DNA of 64,000 nt from Plantago ovata (GCA_028274465.1 CM051456.1:74138753-74202752); one strand, 5' to 3'; positions 22,687 to 34,742 are shown, numbered from the stretch's first letter. Notes: a model not told the origin generated them from the letters alone. Made by a program: numbers and translations.

Positions 22687-25600
22687 ATTATTATACCATT
22701 TAAGAATGTGTTTCATACATCAAGATGGCTTGTGAATTCTCAACAAATTATGGGCACTTGATCATGTTGGATCTTGTGAGTTATCTCATCATAGAAGCTT
22801 TTGTAGCTCTTGTGGATGAGTTTAACAAATAATGAACATTTGACCATGTTGGGTCTTATGTGTTATCTCACCATAGAGACTTGCGTAGCTCTTGAGTGTG
22901 AGTTTAACAAAGGAATGGCAAAGGCCATAAGATTGTGAAACCTATGTATTGTTTACATCAGGTGAGGTTGAACACCAAGTGGTGGTTCATTGGAACTAGT
23001 GCTACTAGTTATTTGTCTTTTGACAAAACTACGTTTTCTCAAGTGGACGAAATTGAGATTGTGGAAAAACATGGTACATAGAGAATTGAGATTCTTATGG
23101 TATCAAAGTCATGAGAAAATGATTTTGAAATGACATCTTGGCTCAAGTTGATTTTGACAAAGTATTGTATGTCTATGAGATTATGAAGAATTTATTCTTT
23201 CATAATCAAATATGACATATGTATTTTGTTTGAGTCTCTTAAGGTCACTTTGACCATGAAGAGTATTTATGTTGGCCAGGATTTATTTGCTAAAGGCATG
23301 TTCAAAATCAATGTGATGATGTTAGCAACAAAGCTAATGTAAAAGCTATGAATTCTAATTGCTTGATGCTTTTGGAAATTGAAGATTTGGACATGTTAAT
23401 TACTTTGAGTACAATAATTAACTTGAAATGTTCAATATGATTGCACATAAAGATCACATCCAAGTGTGAAAAATCTGGCAAATGAAAAGTTGTCAAAATT
23501 TCTTCTAATGTGTTGAAAGGAGAAGTGGAACAACTTGACTTGATTCATACATGTGAATGTATGTAGTTGATGAATTATTCTTTTCATTGTGTTGGAAAGA
23601 AAACTAAACCACTTTGGTTTAAATCATACGTGTGTGTGGTTTAATATGTGTGGTTGTAAAAAGGTGTATTACATTTTTAGATGATGACACTACGGTTATC
23701 TTCTAAAGAGTAAAATGAAATTATGGAGAAGTTGTTCTCTATAAGAAGGATGTTAAGAAACTTAACAAGGAGGTTAAGTGATAGGAGTAATCGTGATTTG
23801 AAAGTTGATTCACCACTTGGTTATATTTATGCACTTAGTAGCATAAAATATGAGACTAATGCTCCTTAGTTCCTCCATCCAAAATGGCATTTGAAATAAA
23901 CAATGTCTTGAAAGAATTATGAAATTTCATATTTCTTCCATGATTCGAGAAATGTGGGGGTAAGTTGCATGCTAAGGCATGGAAAAAGAAAATCCCTTTG
24001 AGGGATGTGTGGTTCCTCTACCTATAAAGGTTAAGGTAAGGACTTGGAATTGTTGAGTGTATTTTCTTTGGACATGCATGTAACAATATTGTTTATCAAT
24101 TCTTGGTGGTGAAATCTAAGGTTCTAGATGTACACAAGAATATGATAATGTATAAAGTTTCATTCTTGGTGGATGTGGTTCCACATGAAATTAGAAGATG
24201 TTACAAAATATCTTTCTAAAATGGTCACATGGTGTAACATACATGGTTAGAATGAAACATAGAAAATAAGCAAGAATTGGAAAAGTGGTTTGATCCTAAG
24301 TTCTTGGCTTACATGCTAGAAAGTAAACCTCAAAGTTGCGAAAAAGGTTGAAACCTTGGTTGAAGAACTTTGTTGGAAAAAGCTATCAATAGTGGAAGGA
24401 ATTCAATTTTGAGAAATTCATACTCGAATGCTATTGGATATTCCTCAAGGAAGAAAACTACTAGTTTGCAAGTATGTCTTTCAAGGGAAATTGAGGCAAG
24501 TTGAACTATTGATAAACATAAAGCGATATTTGTGTTACCGCTAAAAATGGTTGAGACCATAGTGACCCAATTTTTATTGTGTCAAGAGTAACATTCATAC
24601 GAAAGATAATTGCTACTTTAGGCAATTGAATTGGATGTACAGATGGCTTCTCTAAATGATAATTAGAAGAAGAGATTTGTATGGTAAGACCATAGGCTTT
24701 TCTTGTGTGTGAACTTGAAAAGAAGATATGTAAATTGGTGAAGTCATTGTATGGCTAGAACCAAAATAATGGCATATGGATTCTATAATGCCATGATGAA
24801 AAGTGAAGTTGTCATTATGAAAATGATAAGTACTTTTACATGAAAGAGTTGAAAAATGGCTATGTCATTTTTTACCATTATGTAAACGACATGACTATCA
24901 TTTGGTAATGACAAGATGATCAACTCTACGAAGGATATGTTGATATCTAGATTTGATATGAAGGACTTCGGTCTAACTGATACAATCCTTGGGATTGAGA
25001 TGCTATGAACAACCGATGAGTTGGTGTTGAGCTAATCTCACCATGTGGTCGAGATTATGGAGAATTTTAACAAAGATAGTCTTGAAGTGACTTGAGCATC
25101 TTTGGTTAAAATGTTTATCTTGCTAAGAACATTATTCTAGGAGTATCTCATGTGTTGAATACTCTATAAAAGGTGAAAGCATATTGAACTTGATAAATTG
25201 CACAAGGCATGGTTTGGCCTTTGATGTAAGTGAACTAAGCCGCCACATGAAAAATTCCGAAGTTAATTAGTCGCGGAAGACTATAACGAGAAGTACCAAA
25301 GTACTTGAGATTGTATCGGGATTGTGGGCTTAAGTGTTCAAAATAGCAAGTTGTGCTATAACGATGTGTAGATGCAAACTGGATCCCGAGTTCCAAAAAT
25401 TGTAAATCCACTAATGGATATTGCATTCACCTGTGGGGGTGAGAAATTTCTTAGAAATTCTATGAACAAGATGTCATACAAGGGTCCATGATGGAAGTAA
25501 AGTCCATGGTGTTGGACTTACGTGCAAAGAAAGCCGAGTTGCTATGCATAAAATTGGGAGCCTTCCATGTTGGCCTAAACTTGTGCCAAACGATAAGTTT

Positions 25601-25790
25601 GCATTGTACAACCAATTTTGTAATTGGTAGAGATCAATATAATTTGAATAACGGTAATTCTAGACATAAGCCTGTTACACAAATTCTCATGATTGGAATT
25701 ATCTTGTTAGACTTGTGAGGTCAAAAGATAATAAAGCGGATCCATACACTAACTATAGTGGTATGTCATGAGATGGTGGCAAAGTCTTCC
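22687..25790 (+). pseudogene. Copia A pol remnant
   Basis: No long frame remains, but short stretches in shifting plus-strand frames are recognisable. LDVQMASLNDN followed by EEEICMVRP near 24630-24690 and YHYVNDM near 24880-24900 (RT; the YVDD-type motif reads YVND) are followed by CTRHGLAFDV near 25200 and DANWIPSSKNCKSTNGYC near 25370-25425 (RNase H). Many stops and indels separate them. An 83-bp unit is duplicated in tandem at 22745-22912. Decay is far beyond that of copia B, in keeping with copia A being the older host element. Confidence 0.75.
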
Positions 25791-26042
25791 TGGAATGGGA
25801 TTAAAGACTTTGACCAACTGTTGACGCGAAGGAAAAACCCAACCTAGTTGACTGGAGATCCCAAGATCTAGGTTCAAAAGGGACAACCTAATTGCATTAA
25901 GGAAGGAGTTCACTGTGGGGGTTCACCTATATAGTGACGAAAGATAAAGAGGTTAACCGCAAGGGTTTTAATGATTCTTACTAGTAATATAGTTACACGT
26001 GGTAAAGAATCACCTATGTAAGAGTGAAGTGTGGGCCGCTTC
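25791..26042 (+). other. Copia A internal DNA before the Athila-like insertion
   Basis: No gene. It ends in GCTTC (26038-26042), the left copy of the Athila-like element's target duplication, and sequence of the same element resumes at 34743. Confidence 0.6.
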
Positions 26043-27246
26043 TGATGAACCGGAATTTGTCATATTCTAATTAATCAAATAAATTTGTATTTAGCCAAAA
26101 GCAATTCACAACTACAACGAAAACCGTAGTGTAGCAGTAAAATAACCTCGAGTGTCGATCTCTAAGGACTATAACTAGCTTTATCTAATCTAACTTAAAC
26201 TATAAAATCAACAGACGACTTAGCACAGGTTTTTCTTATCAAGATAATGGAAGTTAGTGATAGTATGATCATTCAAAGCATAGCATGTTAATAATCATGC
26301 ATGAAGTACCCGATCGTTTTGCATAGAGATCTTTGATCAATGAATTGTCCAATTGTGTTCCGTTATTATTCAACACTACGAAGATAGAGGTTTTAGATAG
26401 ATCAAAGAAATAAAGTAATAACTCAAAGTCTGATTCGCTTTACCGCCATCAGCATAATTATTAACCCTTCGCTAAGAAATCACATACTATCACCAACGAT
26501 AGGTTTAGCTACTCATAGATGTCATGCAATCAACAGAAATCATAGCAAGATTGAATGAAAACATGTTGAAAGATAAATAAATATGAATAGAAAAACTGTA
26601 AGATACAATGTTACCGAATGTTGTCAATCTCCGAAGAATCACGATCTCACAAGCTCCAAAACGATGAGAAAAAGTATCTCCTATGCTAAGAATCCCCAGA
26701 ACAGGCTCTGGAGAATTCCTACCTAAAACTAATGAGAAAGGTGAGAAAAAAGGTCTGAGAAAGTATGAAAAAACGAAGAAACTGAGCAACTATATATAGA
26801 TGTTCGGCAGGTGTGGGGCAAGTCGCCCCACACACCGGGCGAATCGCCTGGTGTGGGGCGAACCGCCCCACTTCCCGGGCGAATCGCCCGGGACCTCCAG
26901 TCGGCAGGTTACGCGTTTTCGACGCGTTTTTGGATTTCTCTTCCTTTTCGGACTCGATTTTTGCCTTCTAGTGACCTTTTAGCCTTCAGACTCGACCCCT
27001 AGACTTCAAATCATATATGGAATCTTCTAGATATTCCAAAAATGCCTCCGGAACACCAATTCTTCGTTCTCTTCAATATAATTGCCCGAAAAACCATATT
27101 TTTCACCCAATACCTGTAAAATACAAACTAAAGGGAAACGTGACACTATTCTAATAAAATGCACTAAAATATAACTAAATTAACATAGATGATAGCTAAA
27201 TTGGTGAAAAAAGACTCAAATGAAAGTGTAAAATACACGTTCATCA
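26043..27246 (-). repeat. 3' LTR of Athila-like copy B
   Basis: 1204 bp, plus reading TGATGAACCGGAATTTG...ACACGTTCATCA. On the minus strand a TATATATA box (26791-26798) follows the GGGCGAnTCGCCC palindromes (26818-26892) closely. Confidence 0.92.
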
Positions 27247-27262
27247 AACTCCCCAAACCGAA
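27247..27262 (-). promoter_or_regulatory. Polypurine tract of Athila-like copy B
   Basis: GTTCGGTTTGGGGAGTT on the minus strand abuts the 3' LTR, preceded by the conserved GAGGACAAGCAAAG word. Confidence 0.8.
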
Positions 27263-28785
27263 CCTTTGCTTGTCCTCAAGCAACTAAGCTAGACTCCTAT
27301 GCAAAAAACAATGCAACACAAAAAATGGAGTCTCATGCCAAATGAAATGAACTAATCTATTGAATCTATCAAAAAACATATGAACAAAAACCATACAAAT
27401 CATATCGTGGATATTGGTTGAAGAATGCCTCGATTGACTCATACACATTCACATAAGCACTTATGTCAAGACAAGATAGTCTCTCGTAACATTCTCTACC
27501 TGGACCTAGTCAGTGACGACGTAATAAAACATGTTAGAATACGAATGGTTGTCCCGTGCCTATGAATCTGAGGACTTACTGCTGTTCACCAAGTTAAGAC
27601 TTTTCCTCAAAGAGGTCGAACCAATACTGGCTCTCATCAAACGAAGGAGGGTTCCCTAAAAACACTCCCCTAGTCTACCCATCTCTCAAGCAAAGCCTTA
27701 AGCTATTCACCACTTCCTGAGTGGCAGGACGAGGTGGTCTAGAACAGATGACACTCAAACAAAACAAAAGACAGAAAATTACAACTCGGTTACGAACATT
27801 ACAAGCATTGAAAAATGAGACAAACACTTTGCTAAACTGCTTTTTGGCTCTTTTTTTTTTGGACCCTTCTTTGCTTTTTTGGGGTCTTTTCTTTTTTTTT
27901 CTTTTTTTTCTTTTCCATATTTTTTTCTTTTTTTATGGAATTTTTTCTTCTTTTTTTTAGATTATTTTTTTTAGCCAGCAGTAGCACAACGAAAAAGAAA
28001 CAAAAATGACACACAACGACCTCCCTAAACCTATTCGAAGAATAGGTTGGAGTACAAACTTTACGAAAAAGGAAAAATAAAAATCACAACGCACACTAAA
28101 AAAAAGGAAAAAACAAGTCTAATGATAGCGTAACCCCCTCCCCAAACCTATTCGAAAGAATAGGTTGCAAACAAAGGATCACACAATCTCACACTACTTC
28201 CTTCCTAGGCATTTAGCAATCTCAAAGCAAGGTGAAGACTTGTTGCCTCTTAGGTACATAATTACTCGGGAAAATAACCATAAGATCCTAACATGCATCA
28301 TCCTATTATAAAGGCCTTATGAACCGCAGTAGAGAAAACACCACTAAGTGATGTCGAGACTACCAAGCTTAACTAAGTGCAATACATAAATGTGACAAGC
28401 CAAGCGAGAAAAACCTCAAACATATTCATAGAGATGAAGCATATGATTAATGTCATAATTAGTTAATCTACCCAATAAAAAAGTTCAAAAAAATTGGCAA
28501 TAAACTCCACACAAAAACATGCAAGACTATCCTAGGATGAATGTAGTGTATGCAACTAAATACTAAGAAAGCTGTAAACGTGCAGATGCAAATGCAAAAA
28601 CAAAAACAAGATACCATACTCATCATCACAAAGCCAAACAATACTTAACATGATGGTTCACATCCCATCCCCCTCATGAAACTTAAGCTAGCCCCCTAGT
28701 AAAAGAGAATGAGTAAATAAAAAGTGATACTAGATGTTACCGAAGGGTTTGGCCTGGGTCGGCTGAGAGCGGACATGCGAAAAGA
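27263..28785 (-). other. 3' untranslated internal region of copy B
   Basis: No gene. It is collinear with 2044-3543 and includes the T-rich tract at 27840-27975 (A-rich on the element's sense strand) and repeated AATAGGTTTGGGGA-type words near 28030 and 28150. Confidence 0.7.
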
Positions 28786-30084
28786 CTAATTATCGGGATT
28801 GTCATCCCCATAATAGTCTCTCCACATGTCAGACAGGAGATCCTGTTGCTGCTGGATGAGCTGTTGCTGCTCCCACATTATCTGCCTCTCATTCCGGCGA
28901 TGCTCCTCAATCATCTCCCAATCGCGGTTGCGCTGGGCAATGTGTCCATCAAGGTCATGTCGCATTCCTTGGACAGTAGTAGTCAAGGCTGCAACACTAG
29001 CATCGAAGTGGGCCCGAAAATCAGAGAAGTCAAAACCTTGAGACCCATGTGGTACTTGAGGCGGTGCATGTGGTGCTCTATGGACAAAAGGAATATCCGG
29101 GATAGGAACTCGGCCATCGTCAGCTTCCATAGAATCCTCATCTTCATCATCAGAATCAGTTGCTTGAAATGGAGCTTCAACATCAGCAGCAGCAGCCGTG
29201 GGGTTCTTCATTTGATACCTAGTTAGCTGCACATCAATAGTCGAAGGGGAAAGGGCAGCGACCTCGGAATCCCCCTCATCAATGTCCTCGACCCCGTAAT
29301 ATTTGCAATATGCTGTGATGAAGCTCGGAAAAATGAAGGGCTTCTTCTTCTTCTCCCAATGGCGCTCATATTCGGCATACATGATCTGACTGATGTCTAT
29401 TCGATGCTTGCCTATCAAGCAGTAGAGGAGCTCGGCATAATTCGGCTGTATCCACGTGTCATTCTTTCTAGGGATCAAGTTGAAAATGCAGAATTTCATA
29501 ACCACCTTAGCCTCGATGCTAAGGTCACTCCGATGGATCCGTGCAGGTTGTGCTCCGGTATCTGGATACCTATATTCCCTGTTGCAAATCACACCTGTGA
29601 TGGCACTTCCGATCCCCCTAATGGCCCTTGAATACTCGTAGGAGTGGTTGCTTCCGGTGAACTCCCGTTCCCCAAGATGGATGAATGCAGAAATTGAGGC
29701 TGGCGTCCATGGGACAATTACGCCTCGAACGAGTACCCCCTCCTTCTCCTCAAGATCAGTGTATCCAGCATAGAACTCATGGAGGAGGCTCGTATCGTAC
29801 CCCTTGAATCGGTTGGAAGTATACCAACCCCAATTCCTTTTCCTCGCCAGACGGGAGAGCGTCTTGTACCCCGCCCTGTGAGCTAATTCATCCGGAATGT
29901 CTATCCTTCTGTCCGGTATAATTGATCGCCCACCTTGAGCTAGCTCCGCTTCGAGCCTCTGTCGGACATCGATTGCGGCTAGAGACAACTCGAATAGCTC
30001 GTGGGAAGGTTGGGAGCTTGATGCTACCCCCTTACCCTTCTTGCTCTTGGACGAGCCAGCTTTCTTCTTGTCTCGTGGAGCCAT
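28786..30084 (-). CDS. ORF-X: putative plant transposon protein of the Athila-like element
   Basis: The frame encodes 432 residues from the ATG at 30084; twelve further codons upstream are open but lie across a predicted splice acceptor. The N-terminus is lysine-rich (MAPRDKKKAGSSKSKKGKG), suggesting nucleic-acid binding or nuclear import. The central part carries LLHEFYAGYTDLEEKEG, VLVRGVIVPWTPASISAF and LIPRKNDTWIQPNYAELLYC, the style of the domain called putative plant transposon protein. An acidic patch (ATDSDDEDEDSMEADDG) and a C-terminal coiled-coil-like part with QQQLIQQQQ follow. No enzymatic motif is seen. It occupies the place where Athila elements carry an env-like ORF, but there is no signal peptide or membrane helix. 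Being open while copy A is broken suggests younger age. Function unknown. Confidence 0.75.
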   Translation of the reverse strand: MAPRDKKKAGSSKSKKGKGVASSSQPSHELFELSLAAIDVRQRLEAELAQGGRSIIPDRRIDIPDELAHRAGYKTLSRLARKRNWGWYTSNRFKGYDTSLLHEFYAGYTDLEEKEGVLVRGVIVPWTPASISAFIHLGEREFTGSNHSYEYSRAIRGIGSAITGVICNREYRYPDTGAQPARIHRSDLSIEAKVVMKFCIFNLIPRKNDTWIQPNYAELLYCLIGKHRIDISQIMYAEYERHWEKKKKPFIFPSFITAYCKYYGVEDIDEGDSEVAALSPSTIDVQLTRYQMKNPTAAAADVEAPFQATDSDDEDEDSMEADDGRVPIPDIPFVHRAPHAPPQVPHGSQGFDFSDFRAHFDASVAALTTTVQGMRHDLDGHIAQRNRDWEMIEEHRRNERQIMWEQQQLIQQQQDLLSDMWRDYYGDDNPDN

Positions 30085-30088
30085 GTTC

Positions 30089-30631
30089 CTACAAACAGCA
30101 ATTAGTATCTTGTATGACACAAAACAGATTTATGCATATGCAAATGCAAGAATGAACATACGAGTGATATCTACAACAATCGAACTCCTAAAAACCTCCA
30201 TGTCTAGTCTAGCTATTTCAACATGCAACATATCAATGTAACTTCTACATGCACATATCACATTATGCTCTTGCTAGACAACAAATAGCCTTAAATCATA
30301 AGGCTCAATTCATACCATAGTAGCAAAAAATCTAGCATTACAAATCCTCAACTTCGCCAATCATGCATTCTACCATCATGCCCATCATTATCACAGCAAC
30401 AAACACAAGTTTAAACATGGAATGAAAGGAAAAGAAACATTGCACCTTAAGACATAGATATCTAGTAGGCAAAATTCTCAATCCAACAAACCAAGCATAA
30501 TTGAACATGCAATTGATAGTGAATAACGTTTCTAATCACACAAATCATCAACCCATACATCATATAAGCTTAATTGAAGCATAAATCAAAAAACCCCCAA
30601 ATTTGAAAAATTAGGGTTCATGTGAGATTAC
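30089..30631 (-). other. Predicted intron in the ORF-X leader (copy B)
   Basis: Donor TTTGAG|GTAATCTCAC at 30631 and acceptor CTGTTTGTAG|GAAC ending at 30089 on the minus strand, five bases before the ATG. Both sites are shared with copy A (161-698). Confidence 0.55.
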
Positions 30632-31258
30632 CTCAAATCCGAAGAATGAATGAACTAGGAAGAAATTTGTTCGGATGAAAAGAAAGAGCACGTAATGGGC
30701 TTCGATTGAAGCTAAAGAACACACAATTTGGTGGAAAATTGAAGATTTTATGAAGGATTGAAGAAATTTTGAATTTTTGGGATTTTTAGGAGTAAGAAGG
30801 TGAAAGAGATGGAGAATGGAGGAAATGGGGGGTGACCCCCATTTTTCTTCTTGCTGGAACCACGGGGCGAGTTGCCCCGTGTGTGGGGCGATTCTGCCCG
30901 TGCGGGGCGAATCGCCCCATATGTGGGGCGAATCGGCCCCCACGTCCAGAGAGCGCGGAGCTCTCTGGACATGTGGGGCGATTCGCCCCCCACCTCCTGA
31001 GGTGGGGAGACGAAAATTTCCGAAAAACTTGATTTTTAAACCCCGAAAACCAATCTCCTTACTAAGAACACTCGAAAAAGAACACTGAAACATAAACATA
31101 AGCACAAACGACACAAAGACGAACAAATTCACATAAGAGAAGCGAATTGTTCAATGAATGAATGCATGCAATAAAGCGGTAAAAAAAGCAATAAAAACTC
31201 CGGGTTGCCTCCCGGATAGCGACATTGTTTATAGTCTTTGACTCGACTTCTTCTTGCT
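30632..31258 (-). promoter_or_regulatory. Inter-ORF region with GC palindrome cluster, possible internal promoter for ORF-X
   Basis: After the protease stop comes the CGGGAGGCAACCCGG hairpin (about 31202-31218) characteristic of Athila-type elements. Next is a cluster of GGGGCGAATCGCCCC-like palindromes (30864-30990), then a pyrimidine-rich stretch (30785-30840) resembling a plant 5' untranslated leader, then the splice donor. The same palindrome word stands just upstream of the LTR TATA box. An internal promoter is an inference. The 173-codon frame here looks fortuitous. Confidence 0.45.
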
Positions 31259-33256
31259 CTAGCTCTTCTTCTTGAGGGTACTAGACTTCCCCTTCATGGA
31301 TCTTCTCCTCATGCCACGAATCTGTGAATAAGAATGAACACAGACAGCAAGACCACAGTAGTTAATGGTGTGAGAAGCATTGAAGTGATCAGGTGGATCA
31401 GATATGGCTCGCAACATATGTCGCTTGCCATCCACCTCAATGGTGCAAGTCCTTCGGTAGATGTCTATCACGGAGCGTAGTTTAGTCAAGAATGTTCGCC
31501 CCAAGAGAACAACATCTCCCATCCCAGGTGTAGGCGCCGGCATAACTACGAAGTTGGTGTACACAAAAGCTTCACCAATCTTAACCAATACATTCTTCAC
31601 AACGCCTTCGGGTCCCACAAAGGATCCATCCGCCAATTGCACAATAGCCTTATGCTCAGATAGTTTTCCAAGGCTACTCTTCTCAAACACATTCATTGGG
31701 AGTACATTAGAGTAAGATCCCGTATCTAGTGTAGCACGAACATCTTCAAGTTCACCAATCCCGATCTTAACATCGAAACTTTGAGGGATTGGTTCGGGAT
31801 CCTCTTGCGCCTCTTCACTCTCATCAGAACCAAGGTCCTTCTCTTCTTCCTTGGCTAGTGGGGGTTCTTCATCCTTGCAACACTCACACTTATCAACCTT
31901 CCTGATGGTGATTTCAACAGGAAGATCACCCACCAAGGTAATGGACATAGACTTTTCAGTGTTGCTCGGTAGCTTCCCTTGCTCTCTACTTGCCCCACGG
32001 TCAATTTACTCTTGCATCTTTTGATGGGCGAGCCTAGTGCTCTCTTCCAATCGATCTAGCCTTGCCCTAGTCTTCTCAGAATCTTCTTCATAACGTTTAA
32101 GAAAACTTTGGGTGTGATCAACCATCTTTTGCAAGTTCTCCATCAGTAGAACTGTCTTCGACTTCGGTTGCTCTTTCGGAACGGGATTTTCGCAGTGATC
32201 ATTACCATAGTTAAGCCTACTACGGTCTTGGTTAGGGACATAAGTTTGGCTAGCCGGTGCGTATCCTTGATTGTTCCGGAATCCTCTTCTCCAAAATCCA
32301 CCTCGAGGATTCCTACCATCTTGACCGTAGCTAGCTTCTTGAGTACCAAATTTTTCCGTAGCAAAGGCTTCCTCTTCGCCTCGTTGAACCCAATTTCCAT
32401 CATCATATGAAACATCCGATCTACACATATGAGCTCCATGCCCATAGTTCTTGCATATTCGACAAACCTCGTTTGACATAGCTGTTCCTGCGGAGTTCTT
32501 GAGGACTTGTTTCAACTCGTTGGTAAAGCACTCGAATCGATCCCCGTTCCCCCCATACATAGGGGCCTCTTGAGTAGGTGGAGCTTCAGGTCCACGTCTC
32601 CTAACCATCGCTCTTGGGTCCTTGAATTGCGAACCCTTAGCAAGCCTTTCGAAAACCGCCCAGACGGCTTCCGCCGTTTCCTCCCAAATATTGCCACGGC
32701 ATTGGAAATCCACCACTTGTTGGTTCTCGAAGGTTAGTCCATTGTAGAAGTGTTGGACTAGATCCGAAAGCTCAAAACCATGGTGAGGGCACTTGTTCAT
32801 GAGGTCTTGGAACCTCTCAAACGCGGTGTAGATGGTCTCATCATAGTTTTGTTTGAACCCAGTGATTTGCGCCTTAAGCGCGGTAGTCAAGGTGTGAGGG
32901 AAGTATTTCTCCATGAAAGCTGAAAAAACCTTCTCCCAAGTGTCCAGAGATCCCGCCGGTAGAGAACTCAACCATGACTTGGCTCTGTCGCCAAGCCCCA
33001 TAGCAAAAATCTTCATCCTCAACTCATCCGTTGTTATTTCAACTCCGAGTCGTGGGAGTTGGTTTTCGAAATAATCGATATCGTGCAAGTACCCCATCAC
33101 ATCTTCCCTTGCTAAGCCATAGAACCTCGGAAGTTGTTGGAATGCGTGGTTCTTGATTTCCAGATCACGAGTTGCAGACGAAAGAACAATCGCCGATCCC
33201 CTCATACGATCCTTGGAGGGTTGAACCCATGCTTTCAGTGGTCTAGCTTCTGCCAT
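31259..33256 (-). pseudogene. Gag-protease polyprotein of the Athila-like element (one in-frame stop)
   Basis: Gag spans 33256-32006. A retrotransposon-gag domain is clear (KIFAMGLGDRAKSWLSSLP, AFMEKYFPHTLTTALKAQI, FQDLMNKCPHHGFE), followed by a zinc knuckle CRICKNYGHGAHMC. The TAA at 32006-32008 ends gag, yet the same frame continues at once with the linker GKLPSNTEKS, a hallmark of Athila-type polyproteins, and then an acidic spacer and an aspartic protease with LDTGSYSNVLP (31948-31259). The lone stop is either a mutation or a programmed read-through site. The frame then ends with no RT. Gag would form particles, and the protease would mature them. Confidence 0.85.
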
Positions 33257-33544
33257 TCCGTCGATTTCCTTGAAAAGACTGTGTAGAGATTCAGAGAAAT
33301 CGGTATCCTCTATTTCCTCTAGTTCACGTCTTCGAAGTAGTCACCTTCTTTGGTGGTAGACTCTGTCGATTTCAGCAATTGAATCAGCAAGTGGTGTTCC
33401 TCTAGATCGTGTATGTCGCATACACTATCTGTAACAAGCTAAGAAAGGAGTATCAGAGAGATTAAATAGGAAAAATAAAAACAACTAAAATTAGGAAGTG
33501 AATGCTGAAAATATATAAAAGCTAAACAGAAAAAAGGAGTATAG

Positions 33545-33562
33545 TCCCCGGCAACGGCGCCA
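33545..33562 (-). promoter_or_regulatory. Primer binding site of Athila-like copy B
   Basis: TGGCGCCGTTGCCGGGGA on the minus strand, three bases inside the 5' LTR. It is complementary to the 3' end of plant tRNA-Asp, the primer used by Athila-type elements. Confidence 0.88.
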
Positions 33563-33565
33563 ATT

Positions 33566-34742
33566 TGATGAACCGCAATTTGTCAGATTCTAATTAATCA
33601 AATAAATTTGTATTTAGCCAAAGGCAATTCACAACTACAACGAAAACTGTAGTGTAGCAGTAAAATAACATCGAGTGTCGATCTCTAAGGACTATAACTA
33701 GCTTTATCTAATCTAACTTAAACTATAAAATCAACAGACGACTTAGCACAGGTTTTTCTTATCAAGATAATGGAAGTTAGTGATAGTATGATCATTCAAA
33801 GCATAGCATGTTAATAATCATGCATGAAGTACCCGATCGTTTTGCATAGAGATCTTTGATCTATGAATTGTCCAATTGTGTTCCGTTATTATTCAACACT
33901 ACGAAGATAGAGGTTTTAGATAGATCAAAGAAATAAAGCAATAACTCAAAGTCTGATTCGCTTTACCGCCATCAGCATAATTATTAACCCTTCGCTAAGA
34001 AATCACATACTATCACCAACGATAGGTTTAGCTACTCATAGATGTCATGCAATCAACAGAAATCATAGCAAGATTGAATGAAAACATGTTGAAAGATAAA
34101 TCAATATAAATAGAAAAACTGTAAGATACAATGTTACCGAAGGTTGTCAATCTCCGAAGAATCGCGATCTCACAAGCTCCAAAACGATAAGAAAAAGTAT
34201 CTCCTATGCTAAGCTAGGAATCCCCAAAATAGGCTCTGGAGAATTCCTACCTAAGACTAATGAGAAAGGTGAGAAAAAAGGTCTGAGAAAGTATGAAAAA
34301 ACGGAGAAACTGAGCAACTATATATAGATGTTCGGCAGGTGTGGGGCGTCGCCCCACACACCGGGCGAACCGCCCCACGTCCTGGGCGAATCGCCCGGGA
34401 CCTCCAGTCGGCAGGTTACGCGTTTTTTGATTTCTTTTCCTTTTCGGACTCGGTTTTTGCCTTCTAGTGAACTTTTAGCCTTCAGACTCGACCCCTAGAC
34501 TTCAAATCCTATCTGGAATCTTCTAGATACTCCAAAAATGCCTCCGGAACACCAATTCTTCGTTCTCTTCAATATAATTGCCCGAAAAACCACGTTTTTC
34601 ACCCAAAACCTGTAAAATACAAACTAAAGGGAAACGTGACACTATTCTAATAAAATGCACTAAAATATAGCTAAATTAACATAGAGGATAGCTAAATTGG
34701 TGAAAAAAGACTCAAATGAAAGTGTAAAATACACGTTCATCA
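33566..34742 (-). repeat. 5' LTR of Athila-like copy B
   Basis: 1177 bp, TGATGAACCGCAATTTG...CACGTTCATCA in plus reading. It is collinear with 26043-27246, mainly differing by short indels in the palindrome block (34339-34400). TATATATA lies at 34319-34326. Confidence 0.92.

Larger units (their letters stand above)
26043..34742 (-). mobile_element. Athila-like Ty3/gypsy element, copy B: complete, non-autonomous (gag-protease-ORF-X)
   Basis: This 8.7-kb element has LTRs at 26043-27246 and 33566-34742 and GCTTC on both flanks (26038-26042, 34743-34747). Minus-strand order: 5' LTR, primer site matching tRNA-Asp (TGGCGCCGTTGCCGGGGA), gag and protease in one frame (33256-31259), palindrome cluster, predicted intron, ORF-X (30084-28786), T-rich tract, polypurine tract, 3' LTR. 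Reverse transcriptase, RNase H and integrase are missing, and nothing of their length could fit between protease and ORF-X. Movement must have depended on a relative. The family is present twice in the window. Confidence 0.92.

Noticed and set aside
30611-31132. 173-codon minus frame MNLFVFVSFVLMF upstream of ORF-X
   Set aside because: Spans the palindrome cluster and the predicted leader. No recognisable domain, and its end overlaps the intron donor.
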